NCBI GenBank assembly: GCA_017397845.1
Contig: JAFQHU010000024.1
Coordinates: forward strand, 1-54,553
Direction of reading: 5' to 3'
Length of the DNA: 54,553 bases
Origin: Clostridia bacterium
GTDB taxonomy: Bacteria; Bacillota; Clostridia; Oscillospirales; Acutalibacteraceae
The notes under the pieces were generated by a model. It was not told the DNA's origin. It saw only the letters and a program-made list of their open reading frames with translations, and searched no databases. Made by a program: the position numbers and the translations under genes. Below, piece after piece: positions 40,927 to 49,418 of this stretch; within the stretch, counting starts at the first letter, position 1, and each line of letters opens with the position of its first letter.

Positions 40927-42425
40927 AAAAATCCAAGTCCGAAGACTTGGATTTTTGGTCGAGCGGGTGGAGATGAATCCGAACCTTCAGTTAAAAAATT
41001 ATTCTCTTTTTTAAAAGGTATTCTTTTTGTACCGTCCTTGTAATTAAGCGTAAGTTCAATACAGTCATCAAAAACAACCACACGGTTAACAAAAGAATCA
41101 ATGAGTCTTCGTCTGTATTCAAAAAAATCAGTATCGTAGCTTCTCATTTTATCAAACCAATCACGCAGTTGCATTTCTGTTAATTGCGGTCTGCCGATTT
41201 TCTCACGGGCGAGCATTATTTCAATTTCTTCTTTTCTACTCTCTAGCTCTTCTAATCTTTGTCTTGTAGAAGAAGTATAAATGCCGTCTTGAATGGCGTT
41301 TAGCATATTATTGATTTGCTTTTCAATGTGGGATAGGTCTTTTTCTAATCTTGGTATGTTAGTATTTTCTTTTGAATATTCTTCAAGTATTATTCTGATA
41401 AGCTTCTCTATTTTAAGATTATCATTAAGGAAAGCCTTAACCTCCAACAGAACAGTATCTTCAATCCAATCTTTTTTAACTGCCTTTTTCTTGCATCCTT
41501 TACGCTTCTTTGCACTGGCACATTTATAATAATGGTACTTTTTCATTGTGTGGCTCGTACCGCTTTCACCAACCATAAAGGATTCACAATCTCCGCAATA
41601 GAGCTTTGTGGTAAGCAGATAATCCTCTTCGGCCTTGTGCATTGCAGGAGCTCTTTTGTTTGTTTTCAGCCTTTCCTGCACCGCATCAAATAACTCCTTT
41701 GATATAAGTGCCGGCATACCGTCAGGCGTGATAATATTTTTGTAACGGTACTCACCGATATAACGGCGATTCTGAAGAAGTCTTGATATGCAGTTGAGAT
41801 TCATCTTGCCGCCTAAACTATTTTTTAGTCCCTTTGAGTCAAGATATTCTACAATGTTTTTCATCGTTTCACCGTCCCTATATTTATTAAATGCTTCAAT
41901 AACAAGCGGAGCAGTCAGCGGGTCAATCTCATAATACTTGTCCTTGCTTATTTTGTACCCGACCGGTACAGTACCACCGTTATACTTGCATTTAAGTGCG
42001 TTTTCTGTCATGCCTCTTACAATTTTCTCCGCAAGCTCTGCCGAATAATATTCAGCCATACCCTCAAGAACAGATTCAAGGATAATACCTTCTGCACCTT
42101 GAGATATAGCTTCGGTGGCGGAGATTACTTTTACATTGTTTTTCTTAAGCAAGTGCTTATAGTAGGCACTGTCGTATCTGTTTCGTGCAAAGCGGTCAAG
42201 CTTCCATACAATGATAACATCAAACATATTTTTAGAACTGTCTGCAACCATTCGCTGAAAGTCTGGTCTGTTATCCGTTTTAGCGGATAATGCTCTGTCA
42301 ATATAGGAACCGAGAACAGTAATTCCGTTCCTTTCTGCATAAGCTGTACACTCTCTTATCTGCCCTTCGATAGATTCTTCTTTTTGATTTTCACTTGAAT
42401 ATCTTGCATATATTACACCTTTCAT
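40905..42425 (-). CDS. Large serine site-specific recombinase
   Basis: A 506-residue large serine recombinase. The resolvase domain opens GVIYARYSSENQKEESIEGQ with the nucleophile in the YSSENQ motif, then VIIVWKLDRFARNRYDSAYY. A recombinase domain (IVEYLDSKGLKNSLGGKMNL) and a zinc ribbon with CGDCESF ... CASAKKRKGCKKK and a long coiled coil follow. It should integrate and excise the element. The start at 42425 follows GGAGG. The final 25 or so residues (from SDSSPPARPK) read through a terminator hairpin and into the hairpin array, so the end of the gene may be a junction product. Confidence 0.9.
   Translation of the reverse strand: MKGVIYARYSSENQKEESIEGQIRECTAYAERNGITVLGSYIDRALSAKTDNRPDFQRMVADSSKNMFDVIIVWKLDRFARNRYDSAYYKHLLKKNNVKVISATEAISQGAEGIILESVLEGMAEYYSAELAEKIVRGMTENALKCKYNGGTVPVGYKISKDKYYEIDPLTAPLVIEAFNKYRDGETMKNIVEYLDSKGLKNSLGGKMNLNCISRLLQNRRYIGEYRYKNIITPDGMPALISKELFDAVQERLKTNKRAPAMHKAEEDYLLTTKLYCGDCESFMVGESGTSHTMKKYHYYKCASAKKRKGCKKKAVKKDWIEDTVLLEVKAFLNDNLKIEKLIRIILEEYSKENTNIPRLEKDLSHIEKQINNMLNAIQDGIYTSSTRQRLEELESRKEEIEIMLAREKIGRPQLTEMQLRDWFDKMRSYDTDFFEYRRRLIDSFVNRVVVFDDCIELTLNYKDGTKRIPFKKENNFLTEGSDSSPPARPKIQVFGLGFFIYVRRT
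40927..40956. terminator. Perfect 13-bp hairpin inside the recombinase 3' end
   Basis: AAAAATCCAAGTC (40927-40939) pairs with GACTTGGATTTTT (40944-40956) around CGAA. It lies within the last 20 codons of the recombinase frame and can terminate on either strand. Confidence 0.8.
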
Positions 42426-42523
42426 TTTATCAACCTCCAATTATGATTATATATTTTTATTCATTCAACACAAATGTGTGAGCTTGCAGTGCCTCTGATT
42501 TTCTCAAAGGCACTGCTTACTAA

Positions 42524-42736
42524 TTAAATAGCTTTTTGAAGTTTTAAATCTGTTTTAGATTCTTTTTCCGCACCCTGTGATTTTTCTGTTTCTAAATCTT
42601 TTAGAATTTCAGGGAGAAGTACCCTTGCTAAAGAGTAGTAAACTGAATCAGGTATATTTACTTCTGCTAAGGTACTTTTCAATACCCTTAAACACAGAAC
42701 TTTAATCACTTTGAAAACTAATTTAATTTGTTTCAT
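42524..42736 (-). CDS. Small conserved-type element protein, unknown function
   Basis: A 70-residue protein, N-terminus hydrophobic/basic (MKQIKLVFKVIKVLCLRVLK), then ADLNIPDSVYYSLARVLLPEIL-like residues and a charged tail. The start at 42736 follows an AGGTG site in the end of parB, with a 4-nt gap after the parB stop. The position between parB and the recombinase suggests an element-specific accessory role. No family recognised. Confidence 0.5.
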   Translation of the reverse strand: MKQIKLVFKVIKVLCLRVLKSTLAEVNIPDSVYYSLARVLLPEILKDLETEKSQGAEKESKTDLKLQKAI

Positions 42737-42740
42737 CTCA

Positions 42741-43601
42741 TCACCTCGCATCCCTATCCCTCTGCTTAATCAGATACTTCCTGTAATACTCACAAGCCTT
42801 TAGTACAAAATCTTCAAGTTCTTTTTTATCTGCCCTTGGTGAAAACTGCTGTAGCTGTTCAAGAGGGAACTTTATAGTTTCTCTTTGGTTTGCTTTGTCC
42901 TCTTGCATGATAGTTTCAATCTGCTCTGTGTCCAATTCATTACTCTGACTCAACTTCTTGAAACGGACTGCCTGCGAAAATGACGGCGTGCGTTCTTCTT
43001 CCTCTATTGTGCCAAGAAGATCATATTGATGTTCATCTGTTAAATAAGAAAGTTCAACAGCAGGTGTAAGAGCTATTTTCCCCTCATCAACAAGGTCGAG
43101 CAGTTCAGGTATAAGATTTGTCAGGCGGATATATCTCTGTATTTGATTACGGCTTTCACCGGCTTGTTCAGCAATAATCTCGTCTGTTCTTAACTTCGTC
43201 CCAACTTGGGACGAAGTTTTTCCCTGATGTTTCAAAGCCTCCATTTTCAGTTTATACGCAAAGGCCTTCTCGCTCGGTAAAATATGTTCTCTGTGCAGAT
43301 TGCTGTCAACAAGCATAATCGCCGCATCATCTCTGCTTATGGCGTAAATTAAAGCAGGGACTGTTTTCATCCCCGCCTTTACTGCCGCGTGTAAGCGTCT
43401 GTGTCCGCTTATCACCTCGTATTCTTTTTCTGCTTCTTCAATAGGTCTGACAATTATGGGAGATAGTATCCCTTGTTCCTTTATGCTTTCTGTCAGCAGT
43501 ACCATCTCCTCGTTGTCTAATACTTTATAGGGGTGTCCCTCAAATGAATGAATTTTTTCAGTCGGTATATTTACCGGTGCCTTTAATTTTTTACTTGCCA
43601 T
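42741..43601 (-). CDS. ParB/Spo0J-family nuclease-fold protein of a mobile element
   Basis: A 286-residue ParB family protein. The N-terminal ParB domain has VLDNEEMVLLTESIKEQGILSP, YEVISGHRRLHAAVKAG (the CTP/nucleotide-binding GHRR box) and MLVDSNLHREHILPSEKA; a helix-turn-helix (IIAEQAGESRNQIQRYIRL) follows. No ParA is present, as is common for lone ParBs on integrative elements, where they regulate or aid transfer. The start at 43601 follows GGAGG and overlaps the upstream mob gene by 11 nt. Confidence 0.85.
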   Translation of the reverse strand: MASKKLKAPVNIPTEKIHSFEGHPYKVLDNEEMVLLTESIKEQGILSPIIVRPIEEAEKEYEVISGHRRLHAAVKAGMKTVPALIYAISRDDAAIMLVDSNLHREHILPSEKAFAYKLKMEALKHQGKTSSQVGTKLRTDEIIAEQAGESRNQIQRYIRLTNLIPELLDLVDEGKIALTPAVELSYLTDEHQYDLLGTIEEEERTPSFSQAVRFKKLSQSNELDTEQIETIMQEDKANQRETIKFPLEQLQQFSPRADKKELEDFVLKACEYYRKYLIKQRDRDAR

Positions 43602-43971
43602 TTTTAATAGCCTCCTTTTTAATTTTTCTGATTTGATTTTTAAGCTTATTGTCATAGTGTACATAGTGCATACGGTGTAAGCTTCTGTCTGTTTCGTACA
43701 TTAGTTTCTTTACGGCTTCAAGTTCTTCACCTATCGGTGTATTCTTTAAATCATATTTCAGACAGAGATTTCCGATTATAGAGCCGACCTTTCTGAATAC
43801 CATGAGAAATTTTATGGCCTCTTTGGTAGGCTTCTCTTGTATCGGGTAGCCTGCGATAATGTACCGCAGAAGTACTTCCTTCGGGAAGAAGCTCCTTTTC
43901 GCATATTCCTGTAATTTTTCATAGTCCTCATTTGTTATGCGTACCGCTATTCTGTTGGTTCTTGTTCGCAT
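43591..43971 (-). CDS. MobC-like relaxosome accessory protein 1
   Basis: A 126-residue basic protein with a ribbon-helix-helix start (NRIAVRITNEDYEKLQEYAKRS) and a helical FRKVGSIIGNLCLKYDLKN segment like the MobC family. MobC binds oriT and helps the relaxase. It starts 25 nt before the stop of the next mob gene upstream, behind AAGGAG, so the two are coupled. The relaxase gene normally next to it is not in the window. Confidence 0.65.
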   Translation of the reverse strand: MRTRTNRIAVRITNEDYEKLQEYAKRSFFPKEVLLRYIIAGYPIQEKPTKEAIKFLMVFRKVGSIIGNLCLKYDLKNTPIGEELEAVKKLMYETDRSLHRMHYVHYDNKLKNQIRKIKKEAIKNGK

Positions 43972-44279
43972 TGTTTCAACTCCTTTTCAATTTTTGGCAT
44001 CAGCTCTTCAATGTCCCTTAATGCTTCCCGCAGCATCGGAACATCAAAAACTACTTTGTGCCACAGTCGGTCTGCGACACTTTTCACTCGGTCAAGAATT
44101 GATTTCAATGTTAGAGTGTATGTGGCATAGTTCATTTTCGGTGTAGGTATCATTTTACTTTCTCTGATTTGTTTTCGCACAAATTCTGACCGTGTTAACC
44201 TTAACGATGCGGCATCCGAATCAAGCTCTTTTAATTCTTCATCGTCAAGGTAACAGTACAAGGTTTTTGTTAATTTCAT
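43947..44279 (-). CDS. MobC-like relaxosome accessory protein 2
   Basis: A 110-residue protein with a ribbon-helix-helix-like N-terminal half (LTRSEFVRKQIRES) and a helical half with TLTLKSILDRVKSVADRLWHK. It is of the same type as the next gene but divergent. The start at 44279 follows AAGGAGG; the longer frame upstream is unlikely to be coding. First gene of the mob-parB operon. Confidence 0.6.
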   Translation of the reverse strand: MKLTKTLYCYLDDEELKELDSDAASLRLTRSEFVRKQIRESKMIPTPKMNYATYTLTLKSILDRVKSVADRLWHKVVFDVPMLREALRDIEELMPKIEKELKQCEQEPTE

Positions 44280-44652
44280 TTCTATCCTCCTTTCTTCGGG
44301 TGTTAGGGTGTCCTTAACAAGCGGAGTTGTATGCACAAATCCATTGCTTGCTAAGACTAATGCCATCTTTTCTGTGTTTAAAATTACCCTTCACCTATAT
44401 ACGACATAAGCGCATACAAAATGTTCCAAGGAGTTAGAAAAAGTTGAAAAATATTTTTGAACATAAAAACACACCTGCTACTTTGGGGGTAACAGATGTT
44501 CAAGCCGGTTAGTGTATTAAATTTTGTAAATCCTTGATTATTTCGATTTGCAGATATGAAAATTTGGGAATTATTGAATTTGAAAAAATCTTATGATAAT
44601 ATTTAAATTAGAAAGTCAGGTGGTAAACGAATAAGCATAAGGAGGATATATA
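44280..44652. other. Candidate oriT / leader region of the mob operon
   Basis: No supported gene. It contains an imperfect hairpin near 44471-44500 (ACA-CTG-TAC against GTA-CAG-TGT with single mismatches, loop TTTGGG) and a TACGACATAAGCGCATA segment near 44400-44416. Position next to mobC-type genes suggests an origin of transfer, but no nick site can be fixed. A weak TTGAAT/GATAAT promoter near 44574-44600 may serve the phosphotransferase gene. Confidence 0.35.
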
Positions 44653-45594
44653 ATGAAAATTCTTGATAATAGTGACAAGCATTTATCGTCAATCTTACCG
44701 AATATTATTTCCGAGAAGCTTAACAAGAAGCTTGAGAGTTTCAAATTCATTGGTGGTGGCAGTTATGGAAGAGTTTATAAGACTCTTATTTCTGACGGTG
44801 AAATTATTGCCGTTAAAGGCTATAAACTTCAGGAAATGCAACACGAGGAAGCCCAACAACTTAAATTCTTGTATGAGCACACAAGTGTTAAAATGCCTGA
44901 AGTGCTTTTTACATATGAGGATGATGATACCGCAATTTTGGCAATGAGCTTTGTTGAGGGCCAGAATGTATTGAATCCTTTGTTTTTGTTAAAGAGTAAA
45001 AGTCAGAAGCAGAGGTTTGCTGATGAGGTTATTTCAGGTATGCTTGAATGGCACAGTGTTACAAATGACAAATTTGGTTCTTTATCTAATCCTGTTTATG
45101 ATAGTTGGTATGAGTATTATAAAACAGAAAGGCAGGAGCCGTGGCTCAAAGCGTTGAAAGAATTATCAGATAACGAAAAATTCAGTAAGAAAAAAATGAA
45201 ACTGCTTTTTGAAGCAACAGAGATTTTCAACAATCTACCTCAAGAAAATACAAAGCCTGTACTTATCCACGCAGACCTTAATATAATGAATATAATGGCT
45301 GACCCTAAAACTTTGAAACTTATTGCTTTCATAGATCCCTGCGGCAGCATATGGGCAGACAGAGAATACGATTTGTTTCAGCTTCGTAATATGTGGGGAG
45401 ATGCTTACGGATTGTATGAAACATATAAAAGAAAATGCGAAACATCTGAATTTACTGATTTCAGAGTAGCTTATTACGGTGCTATGCTCGAAGCATCAAT
45501 GAGACTTAAAGGCGGTCATATTGTACCACTTTGGGAAGACTTGAATTTTGCCCGACTGAAAAAAGAAATTAAAAAGCTAAAAGAAAAGATGTGA
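44653..45594 (+). CDS. APH-family phosphotransferase (island copy)
   Basis: A 313-residue kinase-fold protein. Nucleotide loop IGGGSYGRVYKT, catalytic loop HADLNIMNIM and metal loop FIDPCGSIWADREYDLF; KFGSLSNPVYDSWYEYY is shared with the product at 36797. The overall similarity is partial, so it is an old paralogue or a separate acquisition. It starts behind AAGGAGG and is followed 4 nt later by an AraC regulator, so the pair likely forms a resistance- or metabolite-responsive cassette inserted in the island. Confidence 0.78.
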   Translation: MKILDNSDKHLSSILPNIISEKLNKKLESFKFIGGGSYGRVYKTLISDGEIIAVKGYKLQEMQHEEAQQLKFLYEHTSVKMPEVLFTYEDDDTAILAMSFVEGQNVLNPLFLLKSKSQKQRFADEVISGMLEWHSVTNDKFGSLSNPVYDSWYEYYKTERQEPWLKALKELSDNEKFSKKKMKLLFEATEIFNNLPQENTKPVLIHADLNIMNIMADPKTLKLIAFIDPCGSIWADREYDLFQLRNMWGDAYGLYETYKRKCETSEFTDFRVAYYGAMLEASMRLKGGHIVPLWEDLNFARLKKEIKKLKEKM

Positions 45595-45598
45595 TTTG

Positions 45599-46354
45599 AT
45601 GAATATAGGCGAACTTGTAACGGTTAAAACAATCGAGCGTAAAAATGCTCTTGATGAAAAACCAACACCTTACAGTGCTGAAATAAGACTGCTTTCTTGT
45701 ATTCAGCAAGGTGATGTCGAATCACTGATAACTCAGATTAAAAATTTAGATTCTCTCATTATTATGGGTAGAATGTCTGATGATGAATTAACGCAATATA
45801 AGTATATGGCTTTAAGTATAATTACTCTCGCAACTCGCTATGCTATTCAAGGCGGACTTAGTGAAAAGAAGGCTTATGAATTTTCTGACAGGGTAATAAA
45901 AACAATTGATAAACTTGCAAACAAAGATGAAATATTGCAGTGTACAGGAGTTGAAATTATAAAGCTTACTGAAGATGTAAAAAAGAATAAGAAACAACCC
46001 GAATTTTCTCCGCATATTAGAAACTGCATAAAATATATAAATGAAAATCTTTCTCAAAAAATCAGCGTTTCTTCTGTTGCCGACTATTGCGGAATTTCAG
46101 CGGATTATTTATCCCAAATATTCAAGAAAGAAATAGGCGAAAATCTTAGCACATATATTTTGAGGCAAAAACTTGAAAAAGCTAAAATCCTGCTTCTCAA
46201 AGAAAAGACTGCGAAAGAAATATGTGTTGAAGCCGGCTTTTCATCACAGGCATATTTTGTAACAGTCTTTAAAAGGTTTTATAAGATGACACCATCTGAA
46301 TATATCAAAATAACAAGAAATAATGACCAACACTTTCAACTGCTCTCCTCGTGA
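45599..46354 (+). CDS. AraC-family transcriptional regulator
   Basis: A 251-residue regulator. The C-terminal half has the double helix-turn-helix: ISVSSVADYCGISADYLSQIFKK and AKEICVEAGFSSQAYFVTVFKR followed by MTPSEYIK. The N-terminal half (YSAEIRLLSCIQQGDVESL) is helical and typical of sensor parts in two-component-like AraC proteins. ATG 45599 lies 4 nt after the phosphotransferase stop. It may control that gene. Confidence 0.85.
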   Translation: MNIGELVTVKTIERKNALDEKPTPYSAEIRLLSCIQQGDVESLITQIKNLDSLIIMGRMSDDELTQYKYMALSIITLATRYAIQGGLSEKKAYEFSDRVIKTIDKLANKDEILQCTGVEIIKLTEDVKKNKKQPEFSPHIRNCIKYINENLSQKISVSSVADYCGISADYLSQIFKKEIGENLSTYILRQKLEKAKILLLKEKTAKEICVEAGFSSQAYFVTVFKRFYKMTPSEYIKITRNNDQHFQLLSS

Positions 46355-46365
46355 GGGCAGTTTTT
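46338..46365 (+). terminator. Terminator of phosphotransferase/AraC unit
   Basis: AACTGC-T-CTC pairs with GAG-G-GCAGTT, followed by TTTTTC; its 5' arm lies in the last codons of the regulator. Confidence 0.8.
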
Positions 46366-46377
46366 CTTTGTGCAACG

Positions 46378-46411
46378 AAAAATCTCCACCGACATTCAAC
46401 ATCGGTGGAGA
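46378..46411 (-). terminator. Terminator of element sigma gene
   Basis: TCTCCACCGA (46383-46392) pairs with TCGGTGGAGA (46402-46411), with a minus-strand T run at 46378-46382. Confidence 0.8.
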
Positions 46412-46415
46412 AATC

Positions 46416-47219
46416 TTATATGGTAGTTTTTAATTGTGCTTTTATCTTTTTCAGTTTCTTGCCAACAGCACTGTGAGTTTTATAACCTAACTTTTTCGCA
46501 ATTTCCTCTTGAGTGTAGCCTTGAATGTGCAACAGAAGTATTTTTCTGTCCTCATCAGGTAAAGCTCCGATTACCGCTTTTGCTTCGGCAATATCAAAGG
46601 CATCCTCTGCAGGATATTTCTCATCAACATCAGACATTGACACAACCTGTGTCTTTGTTCGGGTATGATTCCACTTGCGGTCAAAGTCTTGTTTTGGATA
46701 ATTCTGCCTGCGGTTTGAAAAATCCTCGTGAGTAAGATTGCTGTCAACGGTTTCTGCGACTTCACTAAAAGCCATCGCATCCATAAGGTCGCTAATTCTT
46801 TGATTCAGAAACTCATCTGCCGCACCCGGCTCAAGAAATAATTCAGGTCTATGCTCAAATGCACCTGCAAGAATCTCTTCGATAGCATCAGGATTCTGCT
46901 CGGCAAGGTCATATATTATCTCTGAAACATATATGCCGTTATTATCACGAAGCACCGACAAGGGGCTATCTTTTCCGTAAGCGGCAGGGTCATATTTTTG
47001 CCCTTTTTCTCTTGCCAAACCGTTCCAAGCCGCACCGTGAATTTCTCGCACTCTACCCATTTGCTCCTGGTCTTCCAGTGAGATTGTGCCGTTTTCATAA
47101 TCTTTATCACTGTGCCGCCGACGAGCCGAAAAATCATCTTTCAAAAAGTTCTGACGGTACTCTTCTGCAGTATGTTCCTTGCCGACCCCGAGAAGCTCAA
47201 GCAAAATTTCTTTGTCCAT
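46416..47219 (-). CDS. Element-encoded sigma-70-like regulator
   Basis: A 267-residue protein. The last 60 residues form sigma region 4: IGALPDEDRKILLLHIQGYTQEEIAKKLGYKTHSAVGKKLKKIK, a helix-turn-helix. The first 200 residues carry two similar pieces (FSARRRHSDKDYENGT and FSNRRQNYPKQDFDRKWN) and acidic linkers, with no region 2, so it is probably a DNA-binding regulator rather than a full sigma factor. Such proteins are frequent near conjugation modules of clostridial integrative elements. It lies just downstream of the TIR gene on the same strand. Confidence 0.7.
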   Translation of the reverse strand: MDKEILLELLGVGKEHTAEEYRQNFLKDDFSARRRHSDKDYENGTISLEDQEQMGRVREIHGAAWNGLAREKGQKYDPAAYGKDSPLSVLRDNNGIYVSEIIYDLAEQNPDAIEEILAGAFEHRPELFLEPGAADEFLNQRISDLMDAMAFSEVAETVDSNLTHEDFSNRRQNYPKQDFDRKWNHTRTKTQVVSMSDVDEKYPAEDAFDIAEAKAVIGALPDEDRKILLLHIQGYTQEEIAKKLGYKTHSAVGKKLKKIKAQLKTTI

Positions 47220-47312
47220 AGTTTTACCTTTCTTTCATTATTCCTATATAAAATGATTATATTCTTAAGCAATGTCGAAAAAAAGAGAAAAATACAAATA
47301 ATATAACCTTAA

Positions 47313-49418
47313 TTATATAATTTTGCTGTTTATAAATTCACAACCACAATCACAAGTGTATTTCAATTCTTCTTGATCAAAACCTATATTCATTGGATGT
47401 TTACAGCTTTTGCAAACTGGCACTGCTTGGAATTTTCTATATGGCCTGTACTTTGGTGCAACAAGTTGTTCTTCATGATCTATCATTTTTTCACTGATTA
47501 TATCAATGACTTCGTCTACAGTGAAATCTTTCTCTATGCCTACAATTTTTACTATACGAATTAATTCTTTTGATAAATCTTTTCTTGCTTCTTCATCCAT
47601 ATTTAAAAGAAAAGAACCCTTTTGACCCTTATTTATAGGTTCAGAAATATCGCCAAATCCCATGTCAATGACAAAATTTGTGTATGTTCTGTTTGTTCCC
47701 CAAGCGGCACCAGCCTCAGCTAAACATATATTTGAATCATAGTACGATCTGCTAAACAAAAAAATGACATGGATATCTTCTCTAAAGCATTCATTTAAAT
47801 AAGAACAAATATCATAGCCTGCAGGAACACCAAAATCAGAATTAGATGTAAAAATAATATTTGGGCGTAATTCAGGACACATTTTCAGCAAAATATCTAT
47901 CAAAAAATTACCGAAATTCTCGCAATCCTTTTTGTGACTTATTAAAATTCTTTTAGTAGGATTAGAAATATTTGCTGCTCTTGTAAACTGGAAAAAATCA
48001 TCTTCAAAAGCTTGTTGATGTTCAATTGGAAGATTATCTAAAACTTCTTTAGATTTTATAGCACCTTTTTTAAATCTGCTTTTGATTTCTCTGCGTTCTT
48101 CTTCTTTCGCTAAATCTTCCATTAATTGTCTATGGGTCTTCATATCGTCAGCAATTTTTTGTCTTTTCGCTACAAGCTTGCTAACTATTCCTTTACAAAG
48201 AGCTATTAACAATTGCACTCTTTCATCTTGTACCGAAAAATTATCTCGCCCAGCTGTGGCTATATCTTCCAATCCTTCTACATCTAAAACATCGAAAGAT
48301 ATTTCTCCTTCTATATAGTTTATAAAAGTAGCCGTCATTCCTAAGTAGTTCAAAAAAGATGATGTAGCCAATTTGTTTCTAACATAAATGCGCAACTGAT
48401 TTGGATTATAGTGCATATTTTTTTTGAAGTTTTCACAGTTTAACTTGGCATCACTTTGTTCGATAGTTGAATGTATACCAATCCAACCCTCTAAAACATA
48501 CTGATATTTTTTATCGTCTATTTCTATTTCACCGGAAATTGACTTTGAAAATTTTTGGCTTTTTCCTGTTTCATCCTTTAATGTTGTATCGATTAATTTT
48601 GGAATAGGCAATACTTCACGTTTTGTTTGATAGGTTTGTTCTTTAGTGTTTAAAGATTTGTCTCTAAAATATATGGTCTCATTGTTCAAGTCAGCAAACT
48701 TAGTCTCATCTGTTGTGTAAATTATGGCCATGTTTTTATGAGCAATACTTTTAGTTACAGGTTTAAATTTGACCTCATCGCTATCCTTTTTTAAAATGCA
48801 AAGTTTTATGTTTTGTGATAAATTTGTTGTCAAAAAATAATTAGCAAGTTTATGTTCTAACGCATCTTCTGCGGCTTCTCCAAAATTACTAATTTTAACA
48901 TTCTTTAACAGAATAATTGTTCCCTTTTTTGATTCGATTAAATCTTTGCCAAAAACATCCTCCATCTGCAATGGATATGCAACCTCAATTAGTTGAGGCT
49001 TTTTATCATCTTTTTGTTCTTTTGAAATTTCAAGCATCCATGCTCTCGGAACATTCATAAATGCTGTCTTCGTAATTATGTAATATTGGTTAGATAAATA
49101 TAATGCAGCTAATTTTCCAATGCCTTTTCGTCCCATTATTTTAACTGCTTCTTCAGGGTTAAGATTCTCTCGTTTATTTCTTCCGACTACAGCATAGTTG
49201 GATTCTAATGTTTCTTCATTCATTCCTTCGCCATCATCATAAATTGCTATGGTTGCAGAATTTCTATCTCTAATATCCATATAAATATATACATTTTCTG
49301 CTTTTGCATCCAGCCCATTAGCTACTAATTCTGCAATAGCTGCACTAATGTTTGCATACAACTGTTTTCCAAACATTTTTAAAGCAAGATATGTCATACT
49401 AAAATCAATGTTCTTCAT
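47313..49418 (-). CDS. MORC-like GHKL ATPase fused to TIR domain and zinc ribbon
   Basis: A 701-residue protein. Residues 1-120 are a GHKL ATPase (HATPase_c_3, MORC/MutL/Hsp90 type): AIAELVANGLDA with Glu30 and Asn34, IYDDGEGM at 59-66 and GRKGIGKLA at 96-104. A transducer-like middle follows, with a conserved-type AGRDNFSVQDERV at about 389-401 and a coiled coil near 410-460. Residues about 489-625 are a TIR domain: RILISHKKDCENF, FTSNSDFGVPAGYDI and FSRSYYDSNICLAEAGAAWG, whose Glu568 is placed like the NADase glutamate. The C-terminus is a zinc ribbon (Cys669, 672, 689, 691/693). The gene overlaps the methyltransferase stop by 14 nt and has its own AGGAGG. Likely a defence effector. Confidence 0.8.
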   Translation of the reverse strand: MKNIDFSMTYLALKMFGKQLYANISAAIAELVANGLDAKAENVYIYMDIRDRNSATIAIYDDGEGMNEETLESNYAVVGRNKRENLNPEEAVKIMGRKGIGKLAALYLSNQYYIITKTAFMNVPRAWMLEISKEQKDDKKPQLIEVAYPLQMEDVFGKDLIESKKGTIILLKNVKISNFGEAAEDALEHKLANYFLTTNLSQNIKLCILKKDSDEVKFKPVTKSIAHKNMAIIYTTDETKFADLNNETIYFRDKSLNTKEQTYQTKREVLPIPKLIDTTLKDETGKSQKFSKSISGEIEIDDKKYQYVLEGWIGIHSTIEQSDAKLNCENFKKNMHYNPNQLRIYVRNKLATSSFLNYLGMTATFINYIEGEISFDVLDVEGLEDIATAGRDNFSVQDERVQLLIALCKGIVSKLVAKRQKIADDMKTHRQLMEDLAKEEERREIKSRFKKGAIKSKEVLDNLPIEHQQAFEDDFFQFTRAANISNPTKRILISHKKDCENFGNFLIDILLKMCPELRPNIIFTSNSDFGVPAGYDICSYLNECFREDIHVIFLFSRSYYDSNICLAEAGAAWGTNRTYTNFVIDMGFGDISEPINKGQKGSFLLNMDEEARKDLSKELIRIVKIVGIEKDFTVDEVIDIISEKMIDHEEQLVAPKYRPYRKFQAVPVCKSCKHPMNIGFDQEELKYTCDCGCEFINSKII

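Noticed and set aside
40960..40990. Resemblance of the recombinase 3' end to a tRNA or tmRNA 3' terminus (GGTTCGGATTC ... GACCA on the minus strand)
   Set aside because: The T-arm arms do not pair and no upstream tRNA body exists; likely coincidental or a degraded attachment-site remnant, and not enough to call.
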